A stretch of 22,595 nucleotides of DNA from UBA7672 sp964550535 (GTDB taxonomy: Bacteria; Pseudomonadota; Alphaproteobacteria; Caulobacterales; Hyphomonadaceae): the NCBI GenBank assembly GCA_964550535.1, contig CAZJZQ010000051.1, forward strand, positions 1 to 22,595. The letters run 5' to 3'. The translations under genes and the position numbers were made by a program. The notes beneath the pieces are model-generated. The model saw nothing but the letters and a program-made list of their open reading frames with translations. It ran no database searches and was not told where the DNA came from. Below are positions 1 through 7,759 of this stretch, piece by piece (the first letter of the stretch is position 1; every line of letters begins with the position of its first letter).

Positions 1-1898
1 TCTTTGCCGGCCACCAGCATCAGGTCGGCCATCTCGTCGATCACCACCACGATATGCGGCATCGGCTCGGGCTTGATGTGCTCGTTCTCGAACACCGGCT
101 CGCCGGTCGACTTGTTCCAGCCGGTCTGGATCTGGCGGGTGAGATGCTCGCCACGCGCGGCGGCTTCCTCGGCTTTCTGGTTGAAGCCGCCGATATTGCG
201 CACGCCCATTTTGGACATGATCTCGTAGCGGCTTTCCATCTCGCGCACGACCCATTTCAGGGCCAGCACGGCCTTCTGCGGATCGGTCACGACAGGGGCG
301 AGCAGGTGCGGGACGCCCTCATAGATCGACAGTTCCAGCATTTTGGGGTCGATCATGATGAAACGGCACTTCTCGGGCGGCAGCTTGAACATCAGCGACA
401 GGATCATCGCGTTGATGCCGACCGATTTGCCCGAGCCCGTCGTACCCGCGATGAGCAGGTGAGGCATTTTCGCGAGGTCCGCGATCATCGGCTGGCCCTC
501 AATGCTCTCGCCGAGAGCGAGGGGAAGGGCGTGGCGGGCGCGCTTGAACTCGTTGGCGGCCAGAAGGTCGCGCAGATAGACGGTCTCGCGCTGCGGGTTG
601 GGCAGTTCGATGCCGATCGCGTTGCGGCCCGGGATGACGGCGACGCGCGCCGAGGTGGCGGACATCGAGCGCGCGATATCGTCAGCCAGCGAGATGACCT
701 GCGAGGATTTCACGCCGGGCGCGGGCTCAAGCTCGAACAGCGTGACGACGGGGCCGGGGCGCACTTCGGTGATGCGGCCCTTGACCTTGAAGTCGTTGAA
801 CACGGCCTGTAGCCGGTCGGCCATTTCCAGCAGACGCGCTTCGTCCACGTCCGAGCGGCGCGGCGGAGGAACTTCGAGAAGCTCGATCGGCGGCACGACG
901 CTGGATGCGGCGCTGACGATGCTGGCCTGCTGCTGGGTTGCGCGCGAAGAGGCCTGCGAAGCCTTCTGGCTTACCACCTGGCGCGGAGCGGGCTCGGCGC
1001 GCTCAGCCGCCGGCTCCGGCGCAGGGCGGCTCTCCAGCACGCGCGGAACGACCGGACGCGCGCGTGTCGCCGCTTCGGCGTTCTGCACCGAGTTGAAGAA
1101 GCCGCGATCGGCCTCGTCGAACTCTTCTTCTTCCGTGTAAACGATCGGCTCGATGACATCGGCCTTGCGGCGGAACATGCCGCTGACGCGATCCAGCAGG
1201 CCGGGTTGCGCCGGCACGGAACGGCTGGCCAGCACGGGAAGGCCCGGCGAAGCCGCCGCCGCAGCCTGTGCAGGACGGGGGCGTTGCATGGCGCGGAGCA
1301 GGGCGGCGCCGTCGGAAGACGACAGGCCCATCGCCATCGCGGCGAAGATCAGGGCGCAAACGCCGGCCAATGCAGCGGCCCAGATCTGGGGTTCCGGCGC
1401 CTGAAGCGCTGCAAAGGGCGTCGAGGCGATGGTGAGCAGCACGTCGCCGACAACACCGCCAAGACCGGCAGCCAGCGGCCAGCTCGCGGGGATCGGCCAT
1501 TCGGCGAGGCAGCATGCGGACAGCACCAGAGCGGCGGACGCCCAGGTCCACACGCCAGGATCGCGTTCGCCAATGCCGAGCGTGCGGCGCAGGCCGCCAA
1601 TCATCAGCGCGAAGCCCATCAGCCACGCCGTCCAGCCAAAACCCTGCATCATCAGGTCGGCGGCTACCGCGCCGGACGGACCGAACATGTTTTTGGGCTC
1701 GGCCGGGGCGCCATCCACCAAGATGACCGGCGCCGCCGAATTCAGGCTGAGATCGGTGGGCACATAGGAGCCGCAAGCGCCGCAGATGAAGACCCCCGCC
1801 GAAAAGGCGGCGAGGCCCGTGACGAACCGGGTGAGGGGGCCGGAACGGCGAACCCCTGCCTTGTCGTCCTGGGAGTGGGGCGCACGCGGATGCGACAT
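1..1898 (-). CDS. ftsK: DNA translocase FtsK, N-terminal part (cut by window edge)
   Basis: FtsK is a septum-anchored hexameric DNA pump that moves chromosome termini during division. The start is the ATG at 1898, preceded by GAGGA. Residues about 24-190 hold four to five hydrophobic membrane segments. A long Pro/Ala/Arg-rich linker follows, and then the motor domain. The Walker A motif GTTGSGKS lies at residues 485-492, and Walker B with IDE lies around residue 621, just before the window edge. About 632 residues are visible. The rest of the beta domain and the DNA-reading gamma domain lie outside. The reading frame is continuous from the start codon to Walker A, so there is no frameshift. 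The family call is very secure. FtsK and SpoIIIE share this motor, but the multi-pass N-terminus and the alphaproteobacterial context favour FtsK. Confidence 0.96.
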   Translation of the reverse strand, partial: MSHPRAPHSQDDKAGVRRSGPLTRFVTGLAAFSAGVFICGACGSYVPTDLSLNSAAPVILVDGAPAEPKNMFGPSGAVAADLMMQGFGWTAWLMGFALMIGGLRRTLGIGERDPGVWTWASAALVLSACCLAEWPIPASWPLAAGLGGVVGDVLLTIASTPFAALQAPEPQIWAAALAGVCALIFAAMAMGLSSSDGAALLRAMQRPRPAQAAAAASPGLPVLASRSVPAQPGLLDRVSGMFRRKADVIEPIVYTEEEEFDEADRGFFNSVQNAEAATRARPVVPRVLESRPAPEPAAERAEPAPRQVVSQKASQASSRATQQQASIVSAASSVVPPIELLEVPPPRRSDVDEARLLEMADRLQAVFNDFKVKGRITEVRPGPVVTLFELEPAPGVKSSQVISLADDIARSMSATSARVAVIPGRNAIGIELPNPQRETVYLRDLLAANEFKRARHALPLALGESIEGQPMIADLAKMPHLLIAGTTGSGKSVGINAMILSLMFKLPPEKCRFIMIDPKMLELSIYEGVPHLLAPVVTDPQKAVLALKWVVREMESRYEIMSKMGVRNIGGFNQKAEEAAARGEHLTRQIQTGWNKSTGEPVFENEHIKPEPMPHIVVVIDEMADLMLVAGK

Positions 1899-2398
1899 GC
1901 CTTCCGTCCTCGTTGGCTGGAATTGAGAGAGCAGGGGCAAGTTGGCTCGAAGCGCATCAACGGGTGGTAAACGCGGCGGCTGAATCCCAGTATTCATCGG
2001 AGAATTTTGTCGGCGCGGGTAGTGAATCGGTAACGATCATCATCACCGGCGCACAAAAAAGGCCCCGGAGAACAGATGCTCTCCGGGGCTCCCCATGACC
2101 AGCCTTGCGGTTGACCGATAGCGACAGGGTTAGCGCGCGTCCGCCGTCTGTCGCGGCAGGAGCCCATGCGCGGCGCGCCGCCGCAGACGCCTTGCCTTGT
2201 TGCGATGCGGCTTGATCCGGCGGCGCCCAATTTTTGAGCAATCTTCCCGACTCCCAACCGGCCAAGACCGACCCCGGCTTGCCCCGCCGCGCTCCCGCCG
2301 CCCCTATCAACGTCGCATCGAGCGAGGGGCGGCTGTGTCCGCGGTTTGGGTGCGGAAGTCTTTATGCGCCACGTATGAGTCAACCTCAGGGGATAGAA
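1899..2398. other. 500-base non-coding stretch between ftsK and amtB
   Basis: I see no convincing protein here. Open frames on both strands have low-complexity Arg/Gly/Ala/Pro translations and no family signature. The stretch must hold the divergent control regions of ftsK (minus) and amtB (plus). It contains two GANTC sites (1982-1986 and 2024-2028) on the ftsK side and a strong minus-strand intrinsic terminator at 2055-2089. That terminator has no coding gene upstream of it on its strand, so a small RNA transcribed from somewhere in 2090-2390 is possible. No tRNA, tmRNA, SRP RNA or riboswitch core was recognised. Confidence 0.6.
2055..2089 (-). terminator. Orphan intrinsic terminator, minus strand
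   Basis: A perfect 10-bp stem pairs 2062-2071 (GCCCCGGAGA) with 2080-2089, around an 8-nt loop. On the minus strand it is followed by a run of six U (the A run at 2055-2060). The plus direction lacks a U run. It lies about 160 bases upstream of ftsK and would end a minus-strand transcript, yet no minus-strand gene is visible between it and amtB. Confidence 0.8.
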
Positions 2399-3883
2399 AT
2401 GACGAGTAAAAACAGGCGATTGAATCGTCCAGAACTTTGGGGCGGGTTGCGTGCAGGCGTCACCGCCGCTGTTGCAGCGCTTATGTTGGGCGCCGGCGGA
2501 CTGGCGTTCGCCCAGGAGCCCCAGACGCCGCCCGTAACTGAGGCGCCGGTTGAATCCATCGAGGCCCCCGTTGACGCGCCGGCCGTGGAAGAGGCTGTCG
2601 TCGAGGAAGTGGTCATCGAAGAGGCGGCTGAGGAAGAAGCATCCACGATCGACTCCGGCGACACCGCCTGGATGCTTGTTTCCACTGTCCTCGTCCTGTT
2701 GATGATCCTGCCGGGCCTCGCGCTTTTCTATAGCGGCCTGGGCCGCAGCAAGAACGTGTTGTCCGTGGTCCTTCAGGTTTCAACGATCGCGGTGATCGGA
2801 ATGGTGACCTGGGTTCTGTGGGGCTATTCACTCACCTTCACCGAAGGGCCGCTGAACGCCTTCGTGGGCGGGCTCGACCTTATGTTCCTGGCCGGCATCG
2901 GCGTGGACCAGCCGTCCTCGGTCCTGTCGAACATCCCGGAATACGTCTTCATCTCCTTCCAGGCGACGTTCGCCGCGATCACGGCGGCTCTTGCGGTTGG
3001 CGGTTTCGCCGAGCGCGTGAAGTTCTTCCCGATCGTGATCTTCGCGGTTCTGTGGCCGCTTCTGTCCTACTACCCGCTGGCGCACATGGTGTGGGGCGGC
3101 GGCATGCTGGCTGAAGACGGCGCGCTGGACTTCGCGGGCGGCACGGTGGTGCACATCAACGCCGGTATCGCCGGTCTGGTTGGCGCGCTCTTCGTCGGTC
3201 ACCGTCTTGGCTACAAGTCTGAACCGCTTCCGCCGCACTCGCTGGTGCTGACCTATATCGGCGCGGCCCTTCTGTGGGTTGGCTGGTTCGGCTTCAACGC
3301 CGGTTCGGCTGGCGCGGCCAACGGCCTCGCGGGTCTGGCCACGATCAACACGATCCTGGCGACCGCTGCCGCAGCCTTCTCCTGGATGGTCGCCGAGTGG
3401 ATCACGCGCCGCAAGCCGACCATGCTGGGCTTCGCCTCGGGCGTGATCGCGGGTCTTGTCGCCATCACTCCGGCCGCCGGTTTCGTCGGCCCGATGGGCG
3501 CCATTGTCCTTGGCCTGATCGCCTCGCCGGTCTGCGTGCTCTTCTGCGCGGGCATCAAGAAGGCGCTGAACTACGATGACTGCTACGACGTGTTCGGCAT
3601 CCACGCCGTCGCGGGCATCATCGGCGCCATCGGCACGGGCGTCCTGACGGCTCCGTCGCTCGGCGGCACGGCCGGCTGGGGTCTGGAAGATGGCGCGACC
3701 TACGACATGGTTGGTCAAACGATCACCCAGGCCTATGCGGTTGGCGTCTCGATCGTCTGGGTCGCCGTCGCCAGCGCGGTCGTCTTCCTCATCATGAAAC
3801 TGGTCGGACTGCGCGTCTCGCAGGACACCGAAGAGGAAGGTCTCGACATCAACGAGCATGGCGAGACCGCCTACCACTCCTGA
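2399..3883 (+). CDS. amtB: Ammonium transporter AmtB
   Basis: This 494-residue inner-membrane trimeric ammonium channel has the start ATG 2399, chosen because AGGGGA sits just upstream. An in-frame ATG at 2375 is the alternative. A signal peptide (about residues 1-38, ending AFA) is followed by an unusually long Pro/Val/Glu-rich linker to about residue 85, then eleven membrane helices. The twin pore histidines are visible: H252 in DFAGGTVVHINAG and H402 in FGIHAVAG. The vestibule Trp is in HMVWGGG (about 232). The C-terminal tail contains EEEGLDINEHGE, the segment contacted by the PII protein GlnK. There is no glnK next to it, unlike the common glnK-amtB pair. I saw no clear sigma-54 promoter upstream. 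Confidence 0.96.
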   Translation: MTSKNRRLNRPELWGGLRAGVTAAVAALMLGAGGLAFAQEPQTPPVTEAPVESIEAPVDAPAVEEAVVEEVVIEEAAEEEASTIDSGDTAWMLVSTVLVLLMILPGLALFYSGLGRSKNVLSVVLQVSTIAVIGMVTWVLWGYSLTFTEGPLNAFVGGLDLMFLAGIGVDQPSSVLSNIPEYVFISFQATFAAITAALAVGGFAERVKFFPIVIFAVLWPLLSYYPLAHMVWGGGMLAEDGALDFAGGTVVHINAGIAGLVGALFVGHRLGYKSEPLPPHSLVLTYIGAALLWVGWFGFNAGSAGAANGLAGLATINTILATAAAAFSWMVAEWITRRKPTMLGFASGVIAGLVAITPAAGFVGPMGAIVLGLIASPVCVLFCAGIKKALNYDDCYDVFGIHAVAGIIGAIGTGVLTAPSLGGTAGWGLEDGATYDMVGQTITQAYAVGVSIVWVAVASAVVFLIMKLVGLRVSQDTEEEGLDINEHGETAYHS

Positions 3884-3890
3884 GACTGAA

Positions 3891-3924
3891 CGCGGCCCGG
3901 AGCGAATTTCAGCTCCGGGCCGCG
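3891..3924. terminator. Perfect 13-bp hairpin after amtB
   Basis: Bases 3891-3903 (CGCGGCCCGGAGC) pair perfectly with 3912-3924 around an 8-nt loop, starting 7 bases after the amtB stop. No U run follows in either direction, so it may act as an mRNA-stabilising or attenuating stem rather than a complete terminator. Confidence 0.5.
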
Positions 3925-3965
3925 CCTCGGACGGGAAGGGCCGATATCAACCTTTAGTTTCTACA

Positions 3966-4000
3966 GGCGCGGCCTTCACGGGCCGCGCCTTCGTCTTTTA
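3966..4000 (+). terminator. Intrinsic terminator downstream of amtB
   Basis: A 9-bp GC stem (3966-3974, GGCGCGGCC, with 3981-3989) around a 6-nt loop is followed by the T-rich stretch TTCGTCTTTTA. It probably ends the amtB transcript, before the next gene on the same strand. Confidence 0.7.
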
Positions 4001-4066
4001 GGGGCTCTCTTTTGAAACATGCGGGTCCGGTTGGAGGACGCCACGTCCCGGTCTAGACTTGCGGGC

Positions 4067-5314
4067 ATGAGCCCGACGCCAGAAATCGCCCCAGAAACTG
4101 CCAAAGCAGCCGTCACAACCAGCACCGCGATCGCCGACGTGCTGATCGTGGGCGCGGGCCCCGCCGGTCTGACCCTGGCCCTTGCGCTGGCGCGGCGCGA
4201 TTTCGCCTGCACGGTTGTCGACGCCCGCGCGCCGGGCGCGGACGCGGGGCCGGGCCGCTATTACTTCATCGCCCATGGCTGCTGGCGTATCTTCACGGCG
4301 CTGGGCCTCGGCGAAGCGCTGGAGGCTGCGGCCGAGCCCGTCCTCAAGGTCGAGGCGAAAGGCGGGGGCGGGGGGATATCCTTCCTGGCGGGCGAAGCGC
4401 GCGAGGATGGGCCGCTCGGCTACATGATTTCGGGGGCTGACCTGTCGGCGGTGCTGGCGCAGGCGGTCGAGCGTGAAGCGCTTCTGTCCGTCCAGGCCCC
4501 GGCGCGTGTGCAGGATCTCGAATTTGGCGAGGGCAGGGTCACGGCGCGCACCGAGGCTGGCGAACTGCATGCACGGCTTGCCGCCGGCTGCGACGGCGTG
4601 CGTTCGGCGGTGAGGGAACGCGCCGGCGTCCGTTTCGAGGGCTGGGACTATCCGCAGAAGGCGCTGTCGACGGTTGTGAAGCTGAACGCCCCGCATGAAG
4701 GCGCCGCGCGGCAGATTTTCCTGCGTCACGGCCCGATGGCGTTGCTGCCGCTCCGCGACAACCACGCCAATCTCGTCTGGACCGAGCGTGCGGCGGTGGC
4801 GGATGCGCTGGTGAAGATGAGCGATAGCGACTTTGCGGCGGAACTGACGAAACAGGCTTCGGCTTTCCTCGGCGGTTTTGAGCTGGCGGGGCCGCGCGCG
4901 GCTTTTCCGCTGGGCGTGCGTGTCGCCGAGCGGTTCCACGGGCCGCGTCTGGCGCTGGCGGGCGACGCGGCGCACCAGGTGCATCCGCTCGCGGGGCAGG
5001 GGCTCAATCTCGGACTCAAGGATGTTGCGGCGCTGGCCGATGTGATTTGTGAAGCCGCCCGCGCCGGTCTCGACATCGGCGCCGAAACGGCTCTGGCGCC
5101 CTATACCCGCTGGCGCCGGGCTGATGTCATCTCGTCGGCTGCTGCGATGGAAGGGTTCGTCCGCGCTTTCGCCGCGCCCGCTCCGTTGAGAGCGATCTCG
5201 GGTCTGGCGATGGAGGCCGTCGGGCAGGCCAAGCCGCTGCGTTCCTTGCTGTCCCGGGAGGCGGGCGGCGTTTTGGGGGAACTGCCGAGCCTGATGCGGC
5301 CCGCAGCGGGATAA
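4067..5314 (+). CDS. UbiH/UbiF/COQ6-family FAD-dependent hydroxylase
   Basis: This 415-residue flavoprotein monooxygenase probably hydroxylates the aromatic ring during ubiquinone synthesis at the inner membrane. The FAD-binding fold begins VLIVGAGPAG (residues 25-34). The DG motif is GCDGVRSA (about 174-181). The second FAD-ribose motif LALAGDAAHQ (about 295-304) leads into HPLAGQGLNLGL (306-317), which is typical of the UbiH/COQ6 branch. The start at 4067 keeps a short N-terminal extension before the Rossmann fold. An in-frame ATG at 4019 is possible and neither start has a strong ribosome site. Which ring carbon is attacked (UbiH, UbiF, UbiI or UbiL-like) cannot be told from sequence reading. 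It converges on the small minus-strand gene two bases beyond its stop. Confidence 0.88.
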   Translation: MSPTPEIAPETAKAAVTTSTAIADVLIVGAGPAGLTLALALARRDFACTVVDARAPGADAGPGRYYFIAHGCWRIFTALGLGEALEAAAEPVLKVEAKGGGGGISFLAGEAREDGPLGYMISGADLSAVLAQAVEREALLSVQAPARVQDLEFGEGRVTARTEAGELHARLAAGCDGVRSAVRERAGVRFEGWDYPQKALSTVVKLNAPHEGAARQIFLRHGPMALLPLRDNHANLVWTERAAVADALVKMSDSDFAAELTKQASAFLGGFELAGPRAAFPLGVRVAERFHGPRLALAGDAAHQVHPLAGQGLNLGLKDVAALADVICEAARAGLDIGAETALAPYTRWRRADVISSAAAMEGFVRAFAAPAPLRAISGLAMEAVGQAKPLRSLLSREAGGVLGELPSLMRPAAG

Positions 5315-5316
5315 TC

Positions 5317-5655
5317 TCAGACCACGGCGCCGCGGTTCCCGGCGGCGACGGTATCCAGCACCACGGGCTTGCGGCCCCGGCGCGTCATCTTGCGGCGGGT
5401 CGAGCGTGTCGCAGGCGCTGCGACGGCCACGCGCGGGCCGCGATGGGTCGCCAGCCAGATTCCTGCGGCCAGTTCGATCACGCCAAGCGCCGCGACAAAG
5501 CTCGACCGGTGACGCGGGACCGGAATCGTATCCACCGGCTCGCCCCGGCCTGCCCACAGCGCCACACGGCGTTTGGGTTGGAACAGCGCCAGCAAACCGT
5601 CGCCGATCATCAGCGCAGCCAGCGTGCTTGTCGAAAGCTGGACAGGAAGATTCAT
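5317..5655 (-). CDS. Small membrane protein, unknown function
   Basis: The product is a 112-residue protein I do not recognise. The start ATG 5655 is preceded by AAGGAGG at good spacing. An upstream in-frame ATG at 5679 would swallow that ribosome site. Two hydrophobic stretches are visible: LSTSTLAALMIGDGLLALF (about 7-25) and FVAALGVIELAAGIWLA (about 52-68). They are separated by a basic loop, and a Lys/Arg-rich C-terminal tail follows. It is thus probably a two-helix inner-membrane protein. It lies 87 bases after the DUF971 gene on the same strand and may be co-transcribed with it. The layout of two helices with a basic tail gives no specific function. Confidence 0.7.
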   Translation of the reverse strand: MNLPVQLSTSTLAALMIGDGLLALFQPKRRVALWAGRGEPVDTIPVPRHRSSFVAALGVIELAAGIWLATHRGPRVAVAAPATRSTRRKMTRRGRKPVVLDTVAAGNRGAVV

Positions 5656-5742
5656 GGTTGGGAGCCTCCTTTTCCGCATGGGGTCAACGCGGCCCCCGGT
5701 GGGGCGTTCCCGGCTTTAACCTTGAGCCCTCAGTTGCGGGAT

Positions 5743-6105
5743 TCAGTCCCGCCGGCCCCTGGCGGCGGAGAGGCGCTCCAGATATGCGGCCATCCGGCCG
5801 GCTTTCTGCTCGGCCAGCTCCCGCAGATAGGCCCACGTATAAAGGCCCGTGTCGTGGCCGTCGGTGAAGCGGATACGCACGGCGTAGCGGCCGACAGGAT
5901 CAGCGCCTGTCACCCCAACCGACTTTTTGCCTGAGGGCGGAGGCGGCCTGTCGCCCGCGCCATGGCCCTGGGTCTCTGCGCTGGGGCTTTCCACGCGCAG
6001 GAGTTCGTAGGGGATCACCCCCTCGAACCCGTCATCGAACCGGATGCGGAGTTCGGCGGCGGCTTTCCGGAAAACGAGTTCTGCGGGAAAAGCCGTGGCC
6101 GTCAC
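5743..6105 (-). CDS. DUF971 (GBBH-like) domain protein
   Basis: This is a 120-residue protein of the DUF971 family, the domain also found at the N-terminus of gamma-butyrobetaine hydroxylase and fused to Mrp/ApbC-type proteins in plants. The family features visible are LRIRFDDG with PYELLRVESPSAE near the N-terminus, and the pattern VGRYAVRIRFTDGHDTGLYTWAYL in the second half. A Gly/Pro-rich insertion lies between them. The start is GTG 6105, overlapping the stop of the Trm112-like gene as GTGA, so the two are likely translationally coupled. Bacterial members are mostly uncharacterised, and a link to iron-sulfur assembly is only inferred from fusions elsewhere. Confidence 0.85.
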   Translation of the reverse strand: MTATAFPAELVFRKAAAELRIRFDDGFEGVIPYELLRVESPSAETQGHGAGDRPPPPSGKKSVGVTGADPVGRYAVRIRFTDGHDTGLYTWAYLRELAEQKAGRMAAYLERLSAARGRRD

Positions 6106-6347
6106 TTCGGCGCGCCGAGGTCGCGCGCCTCGTCGCGAAGCATGACGGGGACGCCATTGCGGATAGGGTAGGCGAGGCCGGCGCCGCGCGAAATAAGCTC
6201 GTTCGCCTCGCGGTCATAAGTCAGCGGGCCGCGCGAGACAGGGCAGATCAGCACTTCCAGAAGGCGCGGATCGACGCCGGCGTCGATCTCGTCGCCATTC
6301 GCTGCGTCTGGGCCGTTTGTCTTCACTGATGCGTTCTGCATCGCCAT
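6102..6347 (-). CDS. Trm112/YcaR-like small protein
   Basis: This 81-residue protein is of the UPF0434/Trm112p type. The family core reads RLLEVLICPVSRGPLTYD, then ELISRGAGLAYPIRNGVPVML. In E. coli YcaR and eukaryotic Trm112 the motif begins CPxC, while here the second cysteine is Ser, leaving a single Cys and probably no zinc site. The start is ATG 6347 (AAGGA lies 4 bases before it), or ATG 6341 two codons on. A more distant ATG at 6398 would overlap the LON gene end. It sits between the LON-domain gene (40 bases upstream) and DUF971 (overlapping), as one likely operon. Bacterial function is unclear. The eukaryotic homologue activates methyltransferases. Confidence 0.85.
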   Translation of the reverse strand: MAMQNASVKTNGPDAANGDEIDAGVDPRLLEVLICPVSRGPLTYDREANELISRGAGLAYPIRNGVPVMLRDEARDLGAPK

Positions 6348-6387
6348 TCCATCCTTCGACTGACAGCGCATGTCCGCGCCGCGCCAG

Positions 6388-7041
6388 TCATTGCACATAC
6401 CCGCCGCCGCTCTGGCCGGGCCGCTCCATTACCAGAAGAGCAATGAGTGCGCGAGTGCGGTCGTGCAACGTTGGCGCTTCAAGAAGCGCCTGCTTCTCCG
6501 CATTCGTAAAGGGGCACCCCGCTGAAAGTGAGTTGATAAGCGCGGGCAGGGGTGCGGTTTCGACGCTTTCCCAATCGACGCCGAAGCCGCTCGCATCGAG
6601 ATAGCCTTTCAGCGCGGCGAACAATTCCTTGCGGTCTTCTTCGGCGCCGGACGGGACTTCGAGATCGTGCGCGAAGGGCTCCCAGTCGGCGCGCACCATG
6701 CGAAACGGGGTGTCCGTCGCAATTTCCTGCGCCACGCGGAAGCGGCAGACGCCGGTGAGCTGGATGAGATAGCGGCCGTCATCGGTTTCCTGCAACGCGG
6801 TGAGGCGGCCGGCGCAACCAATGTCCGCCAGGGCGGGCGACTGCGCGTCTTCTTCGCCCGATCGCGGCTGGATCATGCCGATCAGGCGGGATCCGGCGAG
6901 CGCGGTGTCGATCATGGCGAGATAGCGCGGCTCGAAAATGTTCAGCGGCAGCACGGTGCGCGGCAGAACCAGGGCTCCGGGCAGCGGAAAGACCGGAATC
7001 TCGGCCGGAAGCTGCGACGTATGGGCGTAGGTGCGCGACAA
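6388..7041 (-). CDS. LON substrate-binding domain protein
   Basis: This 217-residue protein consists of a lone LON N-terminal (substrate-binding) domain with no ATPase or protease part. The opening IPVFPLPGALVLPRTVLPLN, then IFEPRYLAMI, is the family hallmark. It continues with IGMIQP and a CAGRLTAL segment. The start is TTG 7041, with AGGAG upstream at 9 bases. No in-frame ATG gives the intact domain. It heads the minus-strand cluster with the Trm112-like and DUF971 genes. In many alphaproteobacteria this gene follows a thioredoxin-like gene. Here a MAPEG gene stands in that place. The molecular function of stand-alone LON domains is not well established. Confidence 0.9.
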   Translation of the reverse strand: MSRTYAHTSQLPAEIPVFPLPGALVLPRTVLPLNIFEPRYLAMIDTALAGSRLIGMIQPRSGEEDAQSPALADIGCAGRLTALQETDDGRYLIQLTGVCRFRVAQEIATDTPFRMVRADWEPFAHDLEVPSGAEEDRKELFAALKGYLDASGFGVDWESVETAPLPALINSLSAGCPFTNAEKQALLEAPTLHDRTRALIALLVMERPGQSGGGYVQ

Positions 7042-7143
7042 GCGGGGCGTCTCCTGCTGACCATGGCCCCGACCATTGGGTCAATCCTAGCATACCAACG
7101 CCCGGCCGGCACGGTACGTTTCGCCCGCAGCCCAGCCGGGCCT

Positions 7144-7563
7144 TTAACCCGCCGCGCCGAAGGCGTGGACAAGCAGCGGCAGGGCGATGCCGAGATAGAC
7201 AATGAACGTCCCCATCGTGCCCGCGGCCCTTCCGAAAGTGAACCCTGAAGACTGCGCCAGTCCGGCCGCGTGGAGGATGCGTGCGATGAACAGGACGCCG
7301 CCTGCGGCGTGGATATACCAGGCCGGCATACCCAGAAACGCGAGACCCAGAAGTCCGGCCATCAGCACCGGCACGTCCTCGACCGCGTTCATCTGCACCC
7401 GTGTTGCACGCGCGAAGCCGGCGTTGGAAGTGTCTCCCGATGGCACGCGCAACTGGCCGCGCCGGGCGCCGACATAGATTTTCAGTCCCAGCATCAGCAG
7501 CGTGAGCAGTCCGAGATGTAGCGCCGCCGCGTGCGCCGGCGACATCGAAAGAAACAGATCCAT
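7144..7563 (-). CDS. MAPEG family membrane protein
   Basis: The product is a 139-residue four-helix membrane protein of the MAPEG family (membrane-associated glutathione/eicosanoid proteins). Start ATG 7563 has AGGGAGGA just upstream. The family pattern is visible as RATRVQMNAVEDVPVLMAG (Arg, Asn and Glu of the RxxxNxxE core) in helix 2. Helix 1 is AALHLGLLTLLMLGLKIYVG. Two further hydrophobic helices follow, with ILHAAGL between them. Bacterial members are often annotated as glutathione transferases of the membrane type, but activity is rarely shown. It lies about 100 bases upstream of the LON gene on the same strand and is divergent from the serine hydrolase gene. Confidence 0.88.
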   Translation of the reverse strand: MDLFLSMSPAHAAALHLGLLTLLMLGLKIYVGARRGQLRVPSGDTSNAGFARATRVQMNAVEDVPVLMAGLLGLAFLGMPAWYIHAAGGVLFIARILHAAGLAQSSGFTFGRAAGTMGTFIVYLGIALPLLVHAFGAAG

Positions 7564-7759
7564 GGAGTCCTCCCTGACGGCGCTACGGTTACGCGAATGC
7601 CAAAAAAGGAAAAGCGGCTCCGTGAGGAACAGGCCAGCTTGCCGGTTCGGCGCTGGAACCCTAGGACTCGCACCCAGTGCGGCGCGGAGGACCTGACGCG
7701 GCCCGTGCATGAACAGACGGCGATGGCTGTCGCAACGGGTCCGGATCGGGGAGACACAC

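Noticed and set aside
1957..2383. Minus-strand frames of 117 and 129 residues upstream of ftsK
   Set aside because: They have low-complexity composition, no ribosome site or family, and run through an intrinsic terminator.
2234..2398. N-terminal extension of AmtB to 2234
   Set aside because: The signal peptide and AGGGGA ribosome site place the start at 2399.
3998..5557. 519-residue minus-strand frame opposite the UbiH-like gene
   Set aside because: It is the shadow of a clear flavoprotein gene.
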